Shown here one piece after another: positions 16,765 to 24,738 of a DNA stretch of 64,000 bases (position 1 is its first letter; the number at the start of each line of letters is the position of its first letter). The translations under genes were made by a program, and so were the position numbers. The DNA is from Oscillospiraceae bacterium (GTDB lineage Bacteria; Bacillota; Clostridia; Oscillospirales; Oscillospiraceae). The stretch is taken from the NCBI GenBank assembly GCA_022846095.1, contig AP025583.1, positions 1,364,001-1,428,000 on the forward strand, in the 5' to 3' direction. The notes under the pieces are model-generated. The model was given only the letters and a program-made list of their open reading frames with translations. It ran no database searches and was not told the origin of the DNA.

Positions 16765-17514
16765 TCATTCCCTTGTCCTGCCCGTGGGCTTATCAATACC
16801 CCGCGAACTCCCCCCCAGCCTTTCCACATGGCGCTTCAGAATTTCAACTTCTTGACGCAGGCAGAAGATCTCCTCATTTTTAAATTGCAGCAATGCGGCA
16901 GCATCCCATGGTTCTTCGGGCGGTTGTTCTATTGTGTCCGCCCCATGGGGCGGCTCGCTGATAGCCTCAGACTGGTTCAGCGCTTGCTTTTGCCGCGCAA
17001 GCTCGTATAAAACCGCAATTCGGTATTCACCTACCGGAGCATCCTGTTTCTCGGAGAAATACCAGAACGCGCCGTCCGTCCGCAATGTATCAAAGCAGGG
17101 GGTAAGGGGTGTCACCCAAAATTTGGCAGACGCGGTCCCTTTCATACTCGCTGCTGTCAGGTGATGACGGCCATCTGAGACAGCGACCAGGTTTATCTCC
17201 GGGTAAAGAGTTCCGGTAAAGTAACCCTCTTCCTGGCGGAACCCATGCTCAAAGATCTGTCGGACTGCGGTACGCAGCCTCACAGTATACCAGGGCCGTG
17301 TAATTGCATTATAGGCGCTGAGGGAAGCCTTACGGGATTCTTCATTAACAGGTATATTGGGAATTTCAAACCTTTCATCGGGAACCTCCCCGGACAGATG
17401 CAGGGTAGGGGCTGTGGTTTCGGCCTCCAGTTCACGCCCAATGGCGTGTATAGCGAAGTCCAGGAACGCGGCCCGCGCGGCAACGCCTTTCTCATAGTTT
17501 AGAGTACTTTTCAT
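16765..17514 (-). CDS. Module gene B, copy 1 (DUF6710-like; ParB-motif-like core)
   Basis: A 249-residue protein, paralogous to the gene at 34,820-35,632. Both share a core: LYPEINLVAVSDGRHHLTAA here and EELNLAIIDNGKHHITVG there, then TDG.(F/W)WY, (V/I)G(E/D)YR and (L/M)YELARR-like segments, and a C-terminal charged coiled-coil tail. I believe this corresponds to the uncharacterised DUF6710 family, but this is from memory. The core motif (small strand, DG.HH, Ala-rich helix, Gly) resembles the ParB/sulfiredoxin-like DG.HR motif, which would make it a nucleotide-binding or nuclease-like fold; this is inference. It follows its partner gene (17,601-17,957) by 86 bases. ATG at 17,514 was chosen; a TTG lies 12 bases upstream. 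No clear ribosome site. Confidence 0.65.
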   Translation of the reverse strand: MKSTLNYEKGVAARAAFLDFAIHAIGRELEAETTAPTLHLSGEVPDERFEIPNIPVNEESRKASLSAYNAITRPWYTVRLRTAVRQIFEHGFRQEEGYFTGTLYPEINLVAVSDGRHHLTAASMKGTASAKFWVTPLTPCFDTLRTDGAFWYFSEKQDAPVGEYRIAVLYELARQKQALNQSEAISEPPHGADTIEQPPEEPWDAAALLQFKNEEIFCLRQEVEILKRHVERLGGSSRGIDKPTGRTRE

Positions 17515-17600
17515 CGATTTCAACAATTCTGAGAATTTATTTTTTGCACGGGCAGTATCAACCGTGCCAGATAATCCAGCTTACTTTTTACGGAACATGC

Positions 17601-17957
17601 CTACACCTCCAGATAGCTCTGGAGCTGGTGCAGGACAATCATGAGCACCTGCCTGCTGATTCCATGCCTGGAATGTATTACATCCTGCAGCTCATGGCAA
17701 GCAAGGGCATAGCGGCCGGTCTGCATCGCCTTTTCCGCCTGGTAGAGTTGGAACATATATCCGTGCTCCAGGTTTGGTTCAACGGCGGCCTGTCCTGAAT
17801 CAAGCAGGTATTGAATGCGCCGCGCAAGTTCCTCCAGGGCCAGCCTGCCACGAATATCGTCACTAGGCGGCTCAAACCCTTCCCAATAAAACCCGGTAAC
17901 AGTCTCCATCAGGTAGGCCCTGGGGTCTTTCACTTTCCTGCTCAATGGCCATCGCAC
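17601..17957 (-). CDS. Module gene A, copy 1 (small helical protein)
   Basis: A 118-residue, probably all-helical protein homologous to the gene at 35,541-35,960. Shared blocks are SDDIRGRLALEELARRIQY versus SDEDARVALIELLGRVKQF, and FQLYQAEKAMQTGRYALACHE versus PQLYFVYKHLQGKRYMCACND, followed by a (E/D)DV.-containing helix and a C-terminal hydrophobic helix. A GTG start at 17,957 follows GGAGGGG by six bases. It overlaps the gene upstream (17,942-18,544) by 16 bases, so this copy has been joined to the end of the Tad operon. Function unknown; always upstream of gene B in both copies. Confidence 0.7.
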   Translation of the reverse strand: MRWPLSRKVKDPRAYLMETVTGFYWEGFEPPSDDIRGRLALEELARRIQYLLDSGQAAVEPNLEHGYMFQLYQAEKAMQTGRYALACHELQDVIHSRHGISRQVLMIVLHQLQSYLEV

Positions 17958-18544
17958 GGTACACCCCTCCTCTCAATCGTAAAACGGACCAGGTAGAATT
18001 GCCGTGGCTCCCCATTTGCGGGGAACATGCAGCGCTGCCTGCACTTCCGGCAACGGCCATCGGTGAGCTGGGTGCGGATGCGCGCCATGGACACCGTGTA
18101 AACGGGGCGGACTGCAATATGGCTTGCAGTTTCCATGGCCCGGAGCCTGCGTAACACGGCGTCATGGGTAGCTGCCTGATACCGCCCGGGGGGCAGCGCC
18201 CCGGGCAGCAGCCGCTGTTCCTCCAGCAGGCCGCGCAGCAGGGCCTTACAACCCGCTGTGCGGGCATTTGGAGGCCGCCGCTGGAAGATGGTGCGCCGCC
18301 CTCCAAACGCCCGCACGGCGTAGAAATTGGGGGTCAGCGGGGTGGCGTACCAGGCGGGCCAGCCGCGGCTTGCCGCCCGCTCCAGGGCTTCAAACAGGAA
18401 TGCCCAGGCGGCGGCGCAGAGCAGCCAGCCCCCCGCCAGGGACGCATACGTCAGGAAAAAGAACACGACGAATCCGGCTGTCTGAAGGAGGGCCAGGGGG
18501 TCCAGCCTGAGCTGGAGCAGGAAGCGCTTAAAACTTTGGCTCAT
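17942..18544 (-). CDS. Membrane protein of the Tad-like cluster
   Basis: A 200-residue protein with a hydrophobic hairpin at about residues 20-52 and a basic, Arg-rich cytosolic tail. The tail carries a Cys-rich stretch GRCRKCRQRC near 165-174. It overlaps the pseudopilin gene upstream by 17 bases and the module A gene downstream by 16, so it belongs to the same transcript. I do not recognise a family. Its position after TadE/F-like genes suggests a role in pilus assembly or in anchoring. Confidence 0.6.
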   Translation of the reverse strand: MSQSFKRFLLQLRLDPLALLQTAGFVVFFFLTYASLAGGWLLCAAAWAFLFEALERAASRGWPAWYATPLTPNFYAVRAFGGRRTIFQRRPPNARTAGCKALLRGLLEEQRLLPGALPPGRYQAATHDAVLRRLRAMETASHIAVRPVYTVSMARIRTQLTDGRCRKCRQRCMFPANGEPRQFYLVRFTIERRGVPCDGH

Positions 18545-19034
18545 AGGTTGTTTTCACCTCCAGGCTGCTGTGGATGGGGGGCAGGACGCCGCCGCCCAGG
18601 GTCAGGGGGATGACCACCTCCATAGTGGTGGTGAAGTTCAGGTTGTCTCCGTCCATATTGACGAAGGTGGTGTGCAGGTTGTTTATCTGGAAGGAGCCCT
18701 CCACCAACAGGCCGTCCCCCCGGGGGACAGCGCCCAGGGACGTGCCCAGGGCCTCCAGCACGGCGGTGGTGGATACGGCGTGGCCCCACGCCCCGCCGTT
18801 GTATCTGCGGGCGGTGCCGTCGCTCTCCCGGACGCCCCGGTAGATCTCCGGCACGTTGCTGGCGGCCACAGCCAGGACGGCTTCGTTGGTCTTTTCCGCG
18901 GCCATGTCCCGCACAGCGTATACGTGATGCACCTGCATGGCCGCTGCGAAGAGCAGCATCCCCACCATGAGGATGACGGCCATGTGCAGCGTGACTTCCC
19001 CGCGCTCTTCACGCAGCTTTTCAGCTATTTCCAA
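18528..19034 (-). CDS. TadE/F-like pseudopilin (DUF4320-like)
   Basis: A 168-residue protein with the class III pseudopilin layout: a short charged leader (EERGEVTLHMAVILMVGMLLFAAAMQ) with Glu near the start of a single N-terminal hydrophobic helix, then a beta-rich extracellular part (FVNMDGDNLNFTTTMEVVIPLTLGG). DUF4320 proteins of this layout occur in Clostridia elements with Tad genes. It overlaps the next upstream gene by 10 bases. Likely a minor pilin processed by the prepilin peptidase encoded at 25.8-26.2 kb. Confidence 0.7.
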   Translation of the reverse strand: MEIAEKLREERGEVTLHMAVILMVGMLLFAAAMQVHHVYAVRDMAAEKTNEAVLAVAASNVPEIYRGVRESDGTARRYNGGAWGHAVSTTAVLEALGTSLGAVPRGDGLLVEGSFQINNLHTTFVNMDGDNLNFTTTMEVVIPLTLGGGVLPPIHSSLEVKTTYEPKF

Positions 19035-19429
19035 TACAGCTCACTCCTCCCGGCCACCGTGGTTTTCAGGGTAATGGGGACGGACAGCAGGCCGCCCACG
19101 CCGAAATAGGTGTCGTACTCCAGGTGGACGGAAATGTTGTCCCCGAACTGTACCCTGGAGGTGCCCCGTATATAGTCCGCGGTGATGGTGCAGTCCACGT
19201 TGACGCCGGTGACGCGCTCCAGCCTGTCCAGCTCCGTGTAGACGGCGGAATCCACCTGGCCGCGCACCTCGGCGTAGCGCACCAGCTCCGCAGCCATGGT
19301 GTGGAGCTTCATAGAGCGGTTAATCACCCCAAACACGGAGATGGCCAGGGCCAGCAGCAGAAAAACCAGGAGGAGGATGAACACGCCGTTGATGGTGAAG
19401 TCCCCCCGCGTTTCTTTCAGTTTCTTCAT
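19025..19429 (-). CDS. TadE/F-like pseudopilin (DUF4320-like)
   Basis: A 134-residue protein, start ATG at 19,429 after AAGGAGCTGCGT. The N terminus (KETRGDFTINGVFILLLVFLLLAL) is a prepilin-like leader directly followed by one hydrophobic helix. The rest is a predicted beta-sheet domain (VQFGDNISVHLEYDTYFGVGG). It resembles the following gene (18,528-19,034) in layout, so the two may form a heteromer like TadE/TadF. A terminator hairpin separates it from the upstream pilin gene. Confidence 0.7.
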   Translation of the reverse strand: MKKLKETRGDFTINGVFILLLVFLLLALAISVFGVINRSMKLHTMAAELVRYAEVRGQVDSAVYTELDRLERVTGVNVDCTITADYIRGTSRVQFGDNISVHLEYDTYFGVGGLLSVPITLKTTVAGRSELYWK

Positions 19430-19441
19430 ACGCAGCTCCTT

Positions 19442-19473
19442 AAAAAAGCGGGGGCGGCCTTGCGGCCGCCCCG
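19442..19473 (-). terminator. Intra-operon terminator behind the pilin gene
   Basis: On the minus strand: GGGGCGGCC, loop GCAA, GGCCGCCCC, then CGCTTTTTTA. It lies 17 bases past the Flp-like pilin stop and 13 before the next gene. A leaky terminator here would give more pilin than minor pilin, as in many pilus operons. Confidence 0.85.
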
Positions 19474-19489
19474 TTTTGCTGAACACCAT

Positions 19490-19732
19490 TTAGTTGAAGA
19501 AGTCGTTGATTTTCGTCTTAATGGTATTGGACAGGTCGCTCTGGAGATAGTTGACAAGCAGCGTCAACCCAATACCGCCCAGGACGAGGGCAATGACGAA
19601 GACGATTGAATGATCTATCACGAACTGGCCGCTGTTTTCGTTGAGCTTGCGGCGGGTGTCCTGCAGGCCGGTATAGCAGCGGGTACAGGCCAGGGAGAAG
19701 CGGTTCTTCAGGGCGTTGATGTAGGTTTTCAT
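19490..19732 (-). CDS. Flp/Tad-type major pilin candidate (DUF6133-like)
   Basis: An 80-residue protein with a long polar N-terminal leader, then NENSGQFVIDHSIVFVIALVLGGIGLTLL at about 32-60 and a short polar tail ending KINDFFN. A Gly-Gln followed by a hydrophobic helix is typical for prepilin-peptidase substrates. The size and the position directly after tadC fit a Flp-type pilin. The leader is longer than usual for Flp. ATG at 19,732 after GAGGAAAAC. Confidence 0.65.
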   Translation of the reverse strand: MKTYINALKNRFSLACTRCYTGLQDTRRKLNENSGQFVIDHSIVFVIALVLGGIGLTLLVNYLQSDLSNTIKTKINDFFN

Positions 19733-19750
19733 GATGTTTTCCTCCTCATA

Positions 19751-20620
19751 TTATGAAAAAAATGTCCCCATTTGTTGGGTGATACTTACGCCGAGTGAAG
19801 CGGCAATCATCAGCACGATGCAGGTGAAGAGCAGGACCAGGTACAGGTTTACCTCATCCGGGCGCTTGAGCAGGGCCTTGGCAATCTCTTCATTCTGGGA
19901 TTTGCGGTATTCGGCGGCCAGCATGTCAAAGTACAGGCGCTGGTCGTCGCCCCGCAGGACGGCGACGAGCCCCCGGGTGAGCTGGCCCAGCTTGGGGCTG
20001 GCCACGCGCCCCTCCAGGGCCTTCAGGGCGCGTTCCGGGTTGCCCGTCACCATGTCGTTGAGAGTGTGGCCGATCTCCGCGCGGAGCACGGGGCCACACA
20101 CCTTCTGGTAGGTCTGTAGGATGCCCACCACGTCGTGGGTGGAATTGAGGCTCTGGCGGATGGTACTGGCGAACTGGGGCAGCTCCCGTTCAATCCGCTG
20201 GCGGCGCTCGTTCAGCTCCTGCTGCAGCTTCTTTTCCTGCTGTGTGTACAGGGAGAAGCAGAGCGTGCCCGTTATGATAAGGCCCAGCAGCACGTTGAAG
20301 AGGACGAGCCACGCGGCGGCGGCCGACAGGAGCAGGGCGCGGGCCAGGGCGGTGGCCTGGAAAGCCTCCGGGCTCTCCGGGTGGCCCAGGTTGCGCAGGC
20401 TCTCCTCCAGGCGCATCCGCTTGATGGGGTCTAAGTCCATGTGGGGCCGGAGCCTGGCGGCCAGCCTGGAAATGGCTACCTCCGTCTGCGTCATGGCCTT
20501 GGGGGCCCGTGAGCGCAGCGCGGCCGCGGCGGGCCTGTAGACCGGCGTCAGCCAACTGGACGCCGCAAAGTACGCGCCGAAGCCGAACAGCAGGAAAATG
20601 AGAATATTCAATGGCTGCAC
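19751..20620 (-). CDS. tadC: TadC-like inner-membrane platform protein (T2SSF)
   Basis: A 289-residue type II secretion F-domain protein. There is an N-terminal membrane helix, two central helices (about 92-125), the cytosolic F domain LPQFASTIRQSLNSTHDVVGILQTY (about 148-172), and a C-terminal hydrophobic hairpin VNLYLVLLFTCIVLMIAASLGV. It pairs with the TadB-like protein encoded four bases upstream to form the platform on which the TadA ATPase acts. Confidence 0.85.
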   Translation of the reverse strand: MQPLNILIFLLFGFGAYFAASSWLTPVYRPAAAALRSRAPKAMTQTEVAISRLAARLRPHMDLDPIKRMRLEESLRNLGHPESPEAFQATALARALLLSAAAAWLVLFNVLLGLIITGTLCFSLYTQQEKKLQQELNERRQRIERELPQFASTIRQSLNSTHDVVGILQTYQKVCGPVLRAEIGHTLNDMVTGNPERALKALEGRVASPKLGQLTRGLVAVLRGDDQRLYFDMLAAEYRKSQNEEIAKALLKRPDEVNLYLVLLFTCIVLMIAASLGVSITQQMGTFFS

Positions 20621-20623
20621 CTC

Positions 20624-21571
20624 CTACACGTCATACTCGATGGGCTTGGAAAGGCGGATCGCCTTGTTGATGGTCATGAGGGAGATCACCGCCGTGGCCA
20701 CCATGGCGAGCTGGCCCAGGAAGGTGGATACCAGGTTGGCGTACCAACCGGCGTTGGCCAGGCGGAGCATGGGGATAAAGCCCACGGTGAGGCCCACCAT
20801 CATCATGGCCCGCTGGAGGGGCAGCATCATCTTCGTCTCGTTCTCCTGCTGCTGCGCTTTCTGGTCTGAGAATTTGGCCACAATGGGGGCCAGGGCGGCC
20901 CGGAGGGTGTGATCCTCCTGGCAGAGGATCAGGCTGTCGCACCACTGGCTGAAGAGCTTGTTGTCCAGCGCCCCCTTCATGCGCTCAATCTGAGCGGCGG
21001 CGTTGGCGTCCACGTACTTGACGTTGTTGCAGAAGGCGGCGAACACACCCCGGACAGGCTCGTTGATATGCCCCAGGTTATCCTCCACCGCGGCCAGGAC
21101 GTCGTTGCTGCGGGTGTAGGAGGTGGTGACCAGGCTCAGGGCCGTTTCCAGCTCCTCATTAATGAAGCGGTTGTAGCGGTACAGGTTAAACTGGGTCAGC
21201 CAGAGGGGGATGTAGTAGCAGCCCACGGCCAGGACGATGGAGAGCAGGGGGTTGCGGAAGAGCAGCCCCAGCAGGGCCCCGCCCGCGCCGGTGAGCAGGG
21301 CCACCTTCAGCATCTTGGGGAAGCGGTCGCGCTGGCCGGTCTGTTCAAAAACCTCCTGCGCCTCCCGGCGGCTGCGGTTCATGAAGCTCTCCTTCTGCAC
21401 CCCGTCGATGCGGGCCACGTAGTCTTTGGCCGTCTCCCGCTTCCGGGGCGCGCGCTGCCTGAGCCTTTCGGTAGCCTCCCGCACCCGCGTGCGCATACTG
21501 TACCCCGGCAGGGAAACCCCGGCCAGGAGAAAGCCGCCCAGCACCAGGAGGAGGAAAATAGCGATCCGCAC
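20624..21571 (-). CDS. tadB: TadB-like inner-membrane platform protein (T2SSF)
   Basis: A 315-residue protein with an N-terminal signal-anchor-like helix, central hydrophobic segments near 93-125, the F domain (LETALSLVTTSYTRSNDVLAAVEDNLGHI at about 146-174) and C-terminal hydrophobic helices (MMMVGLTVGFIPMLRLA). Its start overlaps the tadA stop by one base. Together with the TadC-like protein it forms the Tad platform. Confidence 0.85.
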   Translation of the reverse strand: MRIAIFLLLVLGGFLLAGVSLPGYSMRTRVREATERLRQRAPRKRETAKDYVARIDGVQKESFMNRSRREAQEVFEQTGQRDRFPKMLKVALLTGAGGALLGLLFRNPLLSIVLAVGCYYIPLWLTQFNLYRYNRFINEELETALSLVTTSYTRSNDVLAAVEDNLGHINEPVRGVFAAFCNNVKYVDANAAAQIERMKGALDNKLFSQWCDSLILCQEDHTLRAALAPIVAKFSDQKAQQQENETKMMLPLQRAMMMVGLTVGFIPMLRLANAGWYANLVSTFLGQLAMVATAVISLMTINKAIRLSKPIEYDV

Positions 21572-22971
21572 TAAGCCACCCCCTTTCCGTTCCCGCTCTT
21601 TTCTTCCAGTTCCAAAAAGGGCTTCAGCTCGGCCCTGGTCGCGCCCTTCTTGAGCATGTGCTTGGCCAGGGCGGGGGAGATGGGTGCCAGGTGTTCAAAA
21701 TGGCCCACGGTTTCGATGCATTTCCGGTCCCTGTAGATATTGTCCTCAACGACAAACTCATAGAGCATCTGGGACTTTACCATACCGTTTTCATAGCCCA
21801 GCACCTCGCAGATTTCGGTGACCCGGCGCTTCTTGTCCCGCCCAAGCTCCATGTGAACCAGGAGCGGAAAGGCCCGGCAGGCCATGTGGAACAGGGTGGA
21901 ATCAGACATGTCGAAGGCTTTTTTCGCCAGGGTGACGATGCGGTCGATGGTGTCCGCCGTGCCGTTGCTGTGGGTGGTGGTGATGACGGTGTGGCCGGTG
22001 TTGGACACGCCCATGACCTCGAAGGCCTCCCGGCCGCGGATCTCGCCGGGTGCGATGATGTCCGGGTCAAAGCGCAGGGAGTCCTTGATCAGCTCCTCCT
22101 GGGTAATGCTCAGGGCGGGGTTGTCCTTATTCGGCTTTGTACGGGTGTGGATGACGCTGTTGATGATCTTGTCACCCTCCTTTCGGATAAAATTCCACTC
22201 GCGGCTGTCCTCCTCGATAGTAAAGGTGCGCATCTGCCTGGAGGCAATGGAGAGGATACATCCGCCCAGGGTTGTTTTGCCCGCGCCGGTGCCGCCTGAG
22301 AGGCACATTGAAACCCCGTTGTGCGCGCACAGCAGCAATAAATCCATCATCTCCGGCAGTAACACGCCGCCCGCTTCCTGTTCCTCCCGGCCGATGTCAG
22401 CCACGTTGACCTTTCGGATGGAGGAGGCCACGGCCACGTCCTCGTCCAGGATAGGGTCTTTTTCCACCGTGATACGGATACCGCCGCCAATGTCCGCGGT
22501 GGCCCTGGGGATAACGTCATTGATGATAGTTTTGGTCTTGCGGAGCATCCGGGCGTGGATGTCCATGGCGTGCTGGGGGCTGAGGAAGCTGTAGTCCGTT
22601 TTCACCCGCTGCCCGCCTGAGACGATCTCCACGTCATTCCAGGCGTTGATGTTGATCTCCTCAAACCCGGAGCGCTCGAAGAGCCGGTCCCTCGTGATAA
22701 AGGAGAGACCGGCCATGTCGTGGTAGATGTAATTGACCAGCCCCCCCCCCACGTCGGCGGTGAGGGAGCATTTGATACGGTTGTCTGTAATATAGCGTTC
22801 TATTTTGTCCTTCAGGTCGGCCTCGGACAGCTCTTCGACGCTGCCCGATATGCTCAAGGCCAGGGCCGCCTGTACCCTGGGCAGGATCTGCGCGTAGGGC
22901 AGATCCCCCAGCGGGGAATAGATGGTGCTGCGGGCCTGATCCACGCCATAATGGGTGATAGGGTCGGTCAT
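21571..22971 (-). CDS. tadA: TadA/CpaF-like pilus assembly ATPase
   Basis: A 466-residue secretion ATPase. Walker A is SGGTGAGKTT at about 225-234; the Asp box and Walker B (RFDPDIIAPGEIRGREAF) and the His box (TGHTVITTTHSNG) follow. The start ATG at 22,971 has GGAGGG 11 bases upstream. A longer open frame reaches 23,355 but would run through the opposite-strand toxin-antitoxin promoter and antitoxin gene. It powers assembly of the Tad-like pilus. Confidence 0.88.
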   Translation of the reverse strand: MTDPITHYGVDQARSTIYSPLGDLPYAQILPRVQAALALSISGSVEELSEADLKDKIERYITDNRIKCSLTADVGGGLVNYIYHDMAGLSFITRDRLFERSGFEEININAWNDVEIVSGGQRVKTDYSFLSPQHAMDIHARMLRKTKTIINDVIPRATADIGGGIRITVEKDPILDEDVAVASSIRKVNVADIGREEQEAGGVLLPEMMDLLLLCAHNGVSMCLSGGTGAGKTTLGGCILSIASRQMRTFTIEEDSREWNFIRKEGDKIINSVIHTRTKPNKDNPALSITQEELIKDSLRFDPDIIAPGEIRGREAFEVMGVSNTGHTVITTTHSNGTADTIDRIVTLAKKAFDMSDSTLFHMACRAFPLLVHMELGRDKKRRVTEICEVLGYENGMVKSQMLYEFVVEDNIYRDRKCIETVGHFEHLAPISPALAKHMLKKGATRAELKPFLELEEKSGNGKGVA

Positions 22972-23008
22972 ATAATAGGGCCCTCCTAACTGGAATTCTG
23001 TTTTCCTA

Positions 23009-23038
23009 TTGCGATACATTCCATAATTGTGGTATAAT
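23009..23038 (+). promoter_or_regulatory. Promoter of the RelBE-type pair
   Basis: TTGCGA, an 18-base spacer and a perfect TATAAT, 24 bases before the antitoxin ATG. A GAAAGGGG ribosome site lies between. Confidence 0.65.
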
Positions 23039-23061
23039 AAGGCCACGAAAGGGGTGGTACT

Positions 23062-23322
23062 ATGCCACGTATTATTCCGATCCGTGATCTCAAAAACACC
23101 ACGGAAATTTCCGCCCTGTGCGCCGCGGAGCAGGAGCCGATTTTCGTTACCAAAAACGGTTACGGCGACATGGTGGTTATGAGCATGGAGGTCTATGAGA
23201 AAACCATGCTTATGCAGGATGTCTATACAAAGCTGGCCGCAGCTGAAGTCCAGCTTGCCGAGGGCAAAACCAAAGACGCCGGAGATGCGCTCAGGGAGCT
23301 GAGGGCGCGGCATGGCATATAG
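23062..23322 (+). CDS. Phd/RelB-type antitoxin
   Basis: An 86-residue antitoxin with a Phd/YefM-like N-terminal DNA-binding fold (IIPIRDLKNTTEISALCAAEQEPIFVTKNGYGDMVVMSMEVYE) and a charged helical C-terminal tail that would wrap the toxin. Normal length for the family. It overlaps the toxin gene by 11 bases and has its own promoter. The complex is expected to repress that promoter. Confidence 0.88.
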   Translation: MPRIIPIRDLKNTTEISALCAAEQEPIFVTKNGYGDMVVMSMEVYEKTMLMQDVYTKLAAAEVQLAEGKTKDAGDALRELRARHGI

Positions 23323-23623
23323 GGTTCTTGTTACCGCCGGTGCGGACGGGGACATTGTGGAGATACTGCAATACCTTGCCGATACGCTGCAAAATAAGCC
23401 TGCCGCCGCCCGCTTTGCGGATGCACTGGAGCAGAAGTACGATATGCTTTCACAGTTCCCCTACTCCTGTGAAGAATCCCGCGACATCAGGTTAAAGCAA
23501 CAGGGGTACCATAAATTTGTAATCGACAACTACGTGGGGCTTTACCTTGTGAGCGACGAACGGCGCGAGGTGGATATTATGCGGGTATTTTACGGCAAGC
23601 GGGATTACGCCAAATATTTGTAA
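23312..23623 (+). CDS. RelE/ParE-type toxin
   Basis: A 103-residue RelE/ParE-superfamily toxin. VTAGADGDIVEILQYLAD is the N-terminal helical hairpin; RLKQQGYHKFVIDNYVGLYLVSDERREVDIMRVFYGKRDY is the C-terminal sheet with the basic residues (R..Y/R...Y) expected of ribosome-dependent mRNA interferases. ParE-type gyrase inhibition cannot be excluded by eye. Inserted against the direction of the Tad operon, probably stabilising the element. Confidence 0.88.
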   Translation: MAYRVLVTAGADGDIVEILQYLADTLQNKPAAARFADALEQKYDMLSQFPYSCEESRDIRLKQQGYHKFVIDNYVGLYLVSDERREVDIMRVFYGKRDYAKYL

Positions 23624-23628
23624 GTACG

Positions 23629-23661
23629 GCCCCGGCGATTTAATAGATCGCTGGGGCTTTC
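23629..23661 (+). terminator. Terminator after the toxin gene
   Basis: GCCCCGGCGAT and ATCGCTGGGGC form a stem with one G-T pair around TTAATAG, followed by TTTCT. It starts six bases after the toxin stop codon. Confidence 0.75.
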
Positions 23662-23761
23662 TACGCTCCGGGCAGGGGATGAACTTGGGCAGCGGTTTTC
23701 CTGCAATTGGGTATCGGTTATCTGGTTTTCGGCCAATTTAACTCACCTCGATACTTCTCGT

Positions 23762-23959
23762 TTATATCCAATCATCCTCTCTATCCTGAATTTTATAAAC
23801 GATGAACAAGACCGCCCTTATAATCTGGCGGACGATTACCACCCCCAAGCCCACCGCCACAGTAACCACCACGGCGCACAGGAAGATTAACCCGGCGACA
23901 GGCAGGAAGTAGTCAAAATCGCTCCAGAAACGGACGGCTATCTGATGCAGCGTATCCAT
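23762..23959 (-). CDS. Small single-pass membrane protein
   Basis: A 65-residue protein with one long hydrophobic segment (about 18-52, with LIFLCAVVVTVAVGLGVVIV) and a charged C terminus (KIQDREDDWI). ATG at 23,959 follows AAGGAGGCGCTGCA. It lies between the MinD-like ATPase and tadA and is probably part of the Tad cluster. No family recognised. Confidence 0.6.
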   Translation of the reverse strand: MDTLHQIAVRFWSDFDYFLPVAGLIFLCAVVVTVAVGLGVVIVRQIIRAVLFIVYKIQDREDDWI

Positions 23960-23979
23960 TGCAGCGCCTCCTTTCCGGC

Positions 23980-24738
23980 TTATTTACCGAGCTGCTCCCG
24001 GACGCGCCCGGCAAGAGTGCGGATACTGTCCTCAAACTGAATGGCGGACAGTTCGTTGAAGCCCGCCAGCAGCTCCCCGGCCGCCATCTTTTCCGCCACC
24101 TGGCGGGCATACGGCAGGGAGAAGTCAAACCCGCCGCACAGGGCGGCGGCCTCGGCCACGGGGGAGAAGGGGAAGGCCAGATTACACAGCTTGACGTGCC
24201 GCTCTGTGTGGAAGGCGTCGCTGTTGCAGAGCCAGGCGAGCTGCGCTTTCTGGAACTCGCAGCCCTTTACGTCCGGCGTCACCACGCGCAGCACCGTGTC
24301 CGCGGCCTCCAGGGCGAAGAGGGTGAGGCTGTCGTAGACGGGGTTGGATGCGCAATCCAGGATGACGTGGCGGAAGGGCGTGCCCTGGAGGATGTGGATC
24401 AGGCTGACGATGGCCGCCCGCTCCGGGGGCCTGTAGGTGATGGCGGCAATCTCCCTCGAGACGTGGCCCATAAAAAACAGGTGGTCGCTCTTTGGGTGCC
24501 GGTGGATGCGGCCTTTCAGAGAGCCTTCGGTCAGGTTTTGCAGCTCCAGTAGGCCCCCTATGGAGTTGCTGGCGGTCAGGCCGTTATTCCGCGGCAGGTA
24601 CACGGGCAGCGCGGGGGTGCAGCCGTCCGTGGAGATGATCATGACGTCCTCCTTCCTGCGTGCCAGGGCCACCCCCAGGGCCAGGGCGACGGCGCTCTTC
24701 CCGCTGCCGCTGCTGCCCCATACCGCTGTCAATGTCAT
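23980..24738 (-). CDS. MinD/ParA-like ATPase of the Tad cluster
   Basis: A 252-residue P-loop ATPase. The N-terminal Walker A is GSSGSGKSAVALALG (about 8-22), of the classical GxxGxGKS kind rather than the deviant KGGxGKT. A second motif, HVILDCASNPVYDSL (about 129-143), resembles the Walker B/switch region. It may help polar placement or regulation of the pilus, alongside the TadZ-like protein encoded at 26.2-27.2 kb. Start overlaps the CpaB-like gene stop by four bases. Confidence 0.7.
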   Translation of the reverse strand: MTLTAVWGSSGSGKSAVALALGVALARRKEDVMIISTDGCTPALPVYLPRNNGLTASNSIGGLLELQNLTEGSLKGRIHRHPKSDHLFFMGHVSREIAAITYRPPERAAIVSLIHILQGTPFRHVILDCASNPVYDSLTLFALEAADTVLRVVTPDVKGCEFQKAQLAWLCNSDAFHTERHVKLCNLAFPFSPVAEAAALCGGFDFSLPYARQVAEKMAAGELLAGFNELSAIQFEDSIRTLAGRVREQLGK

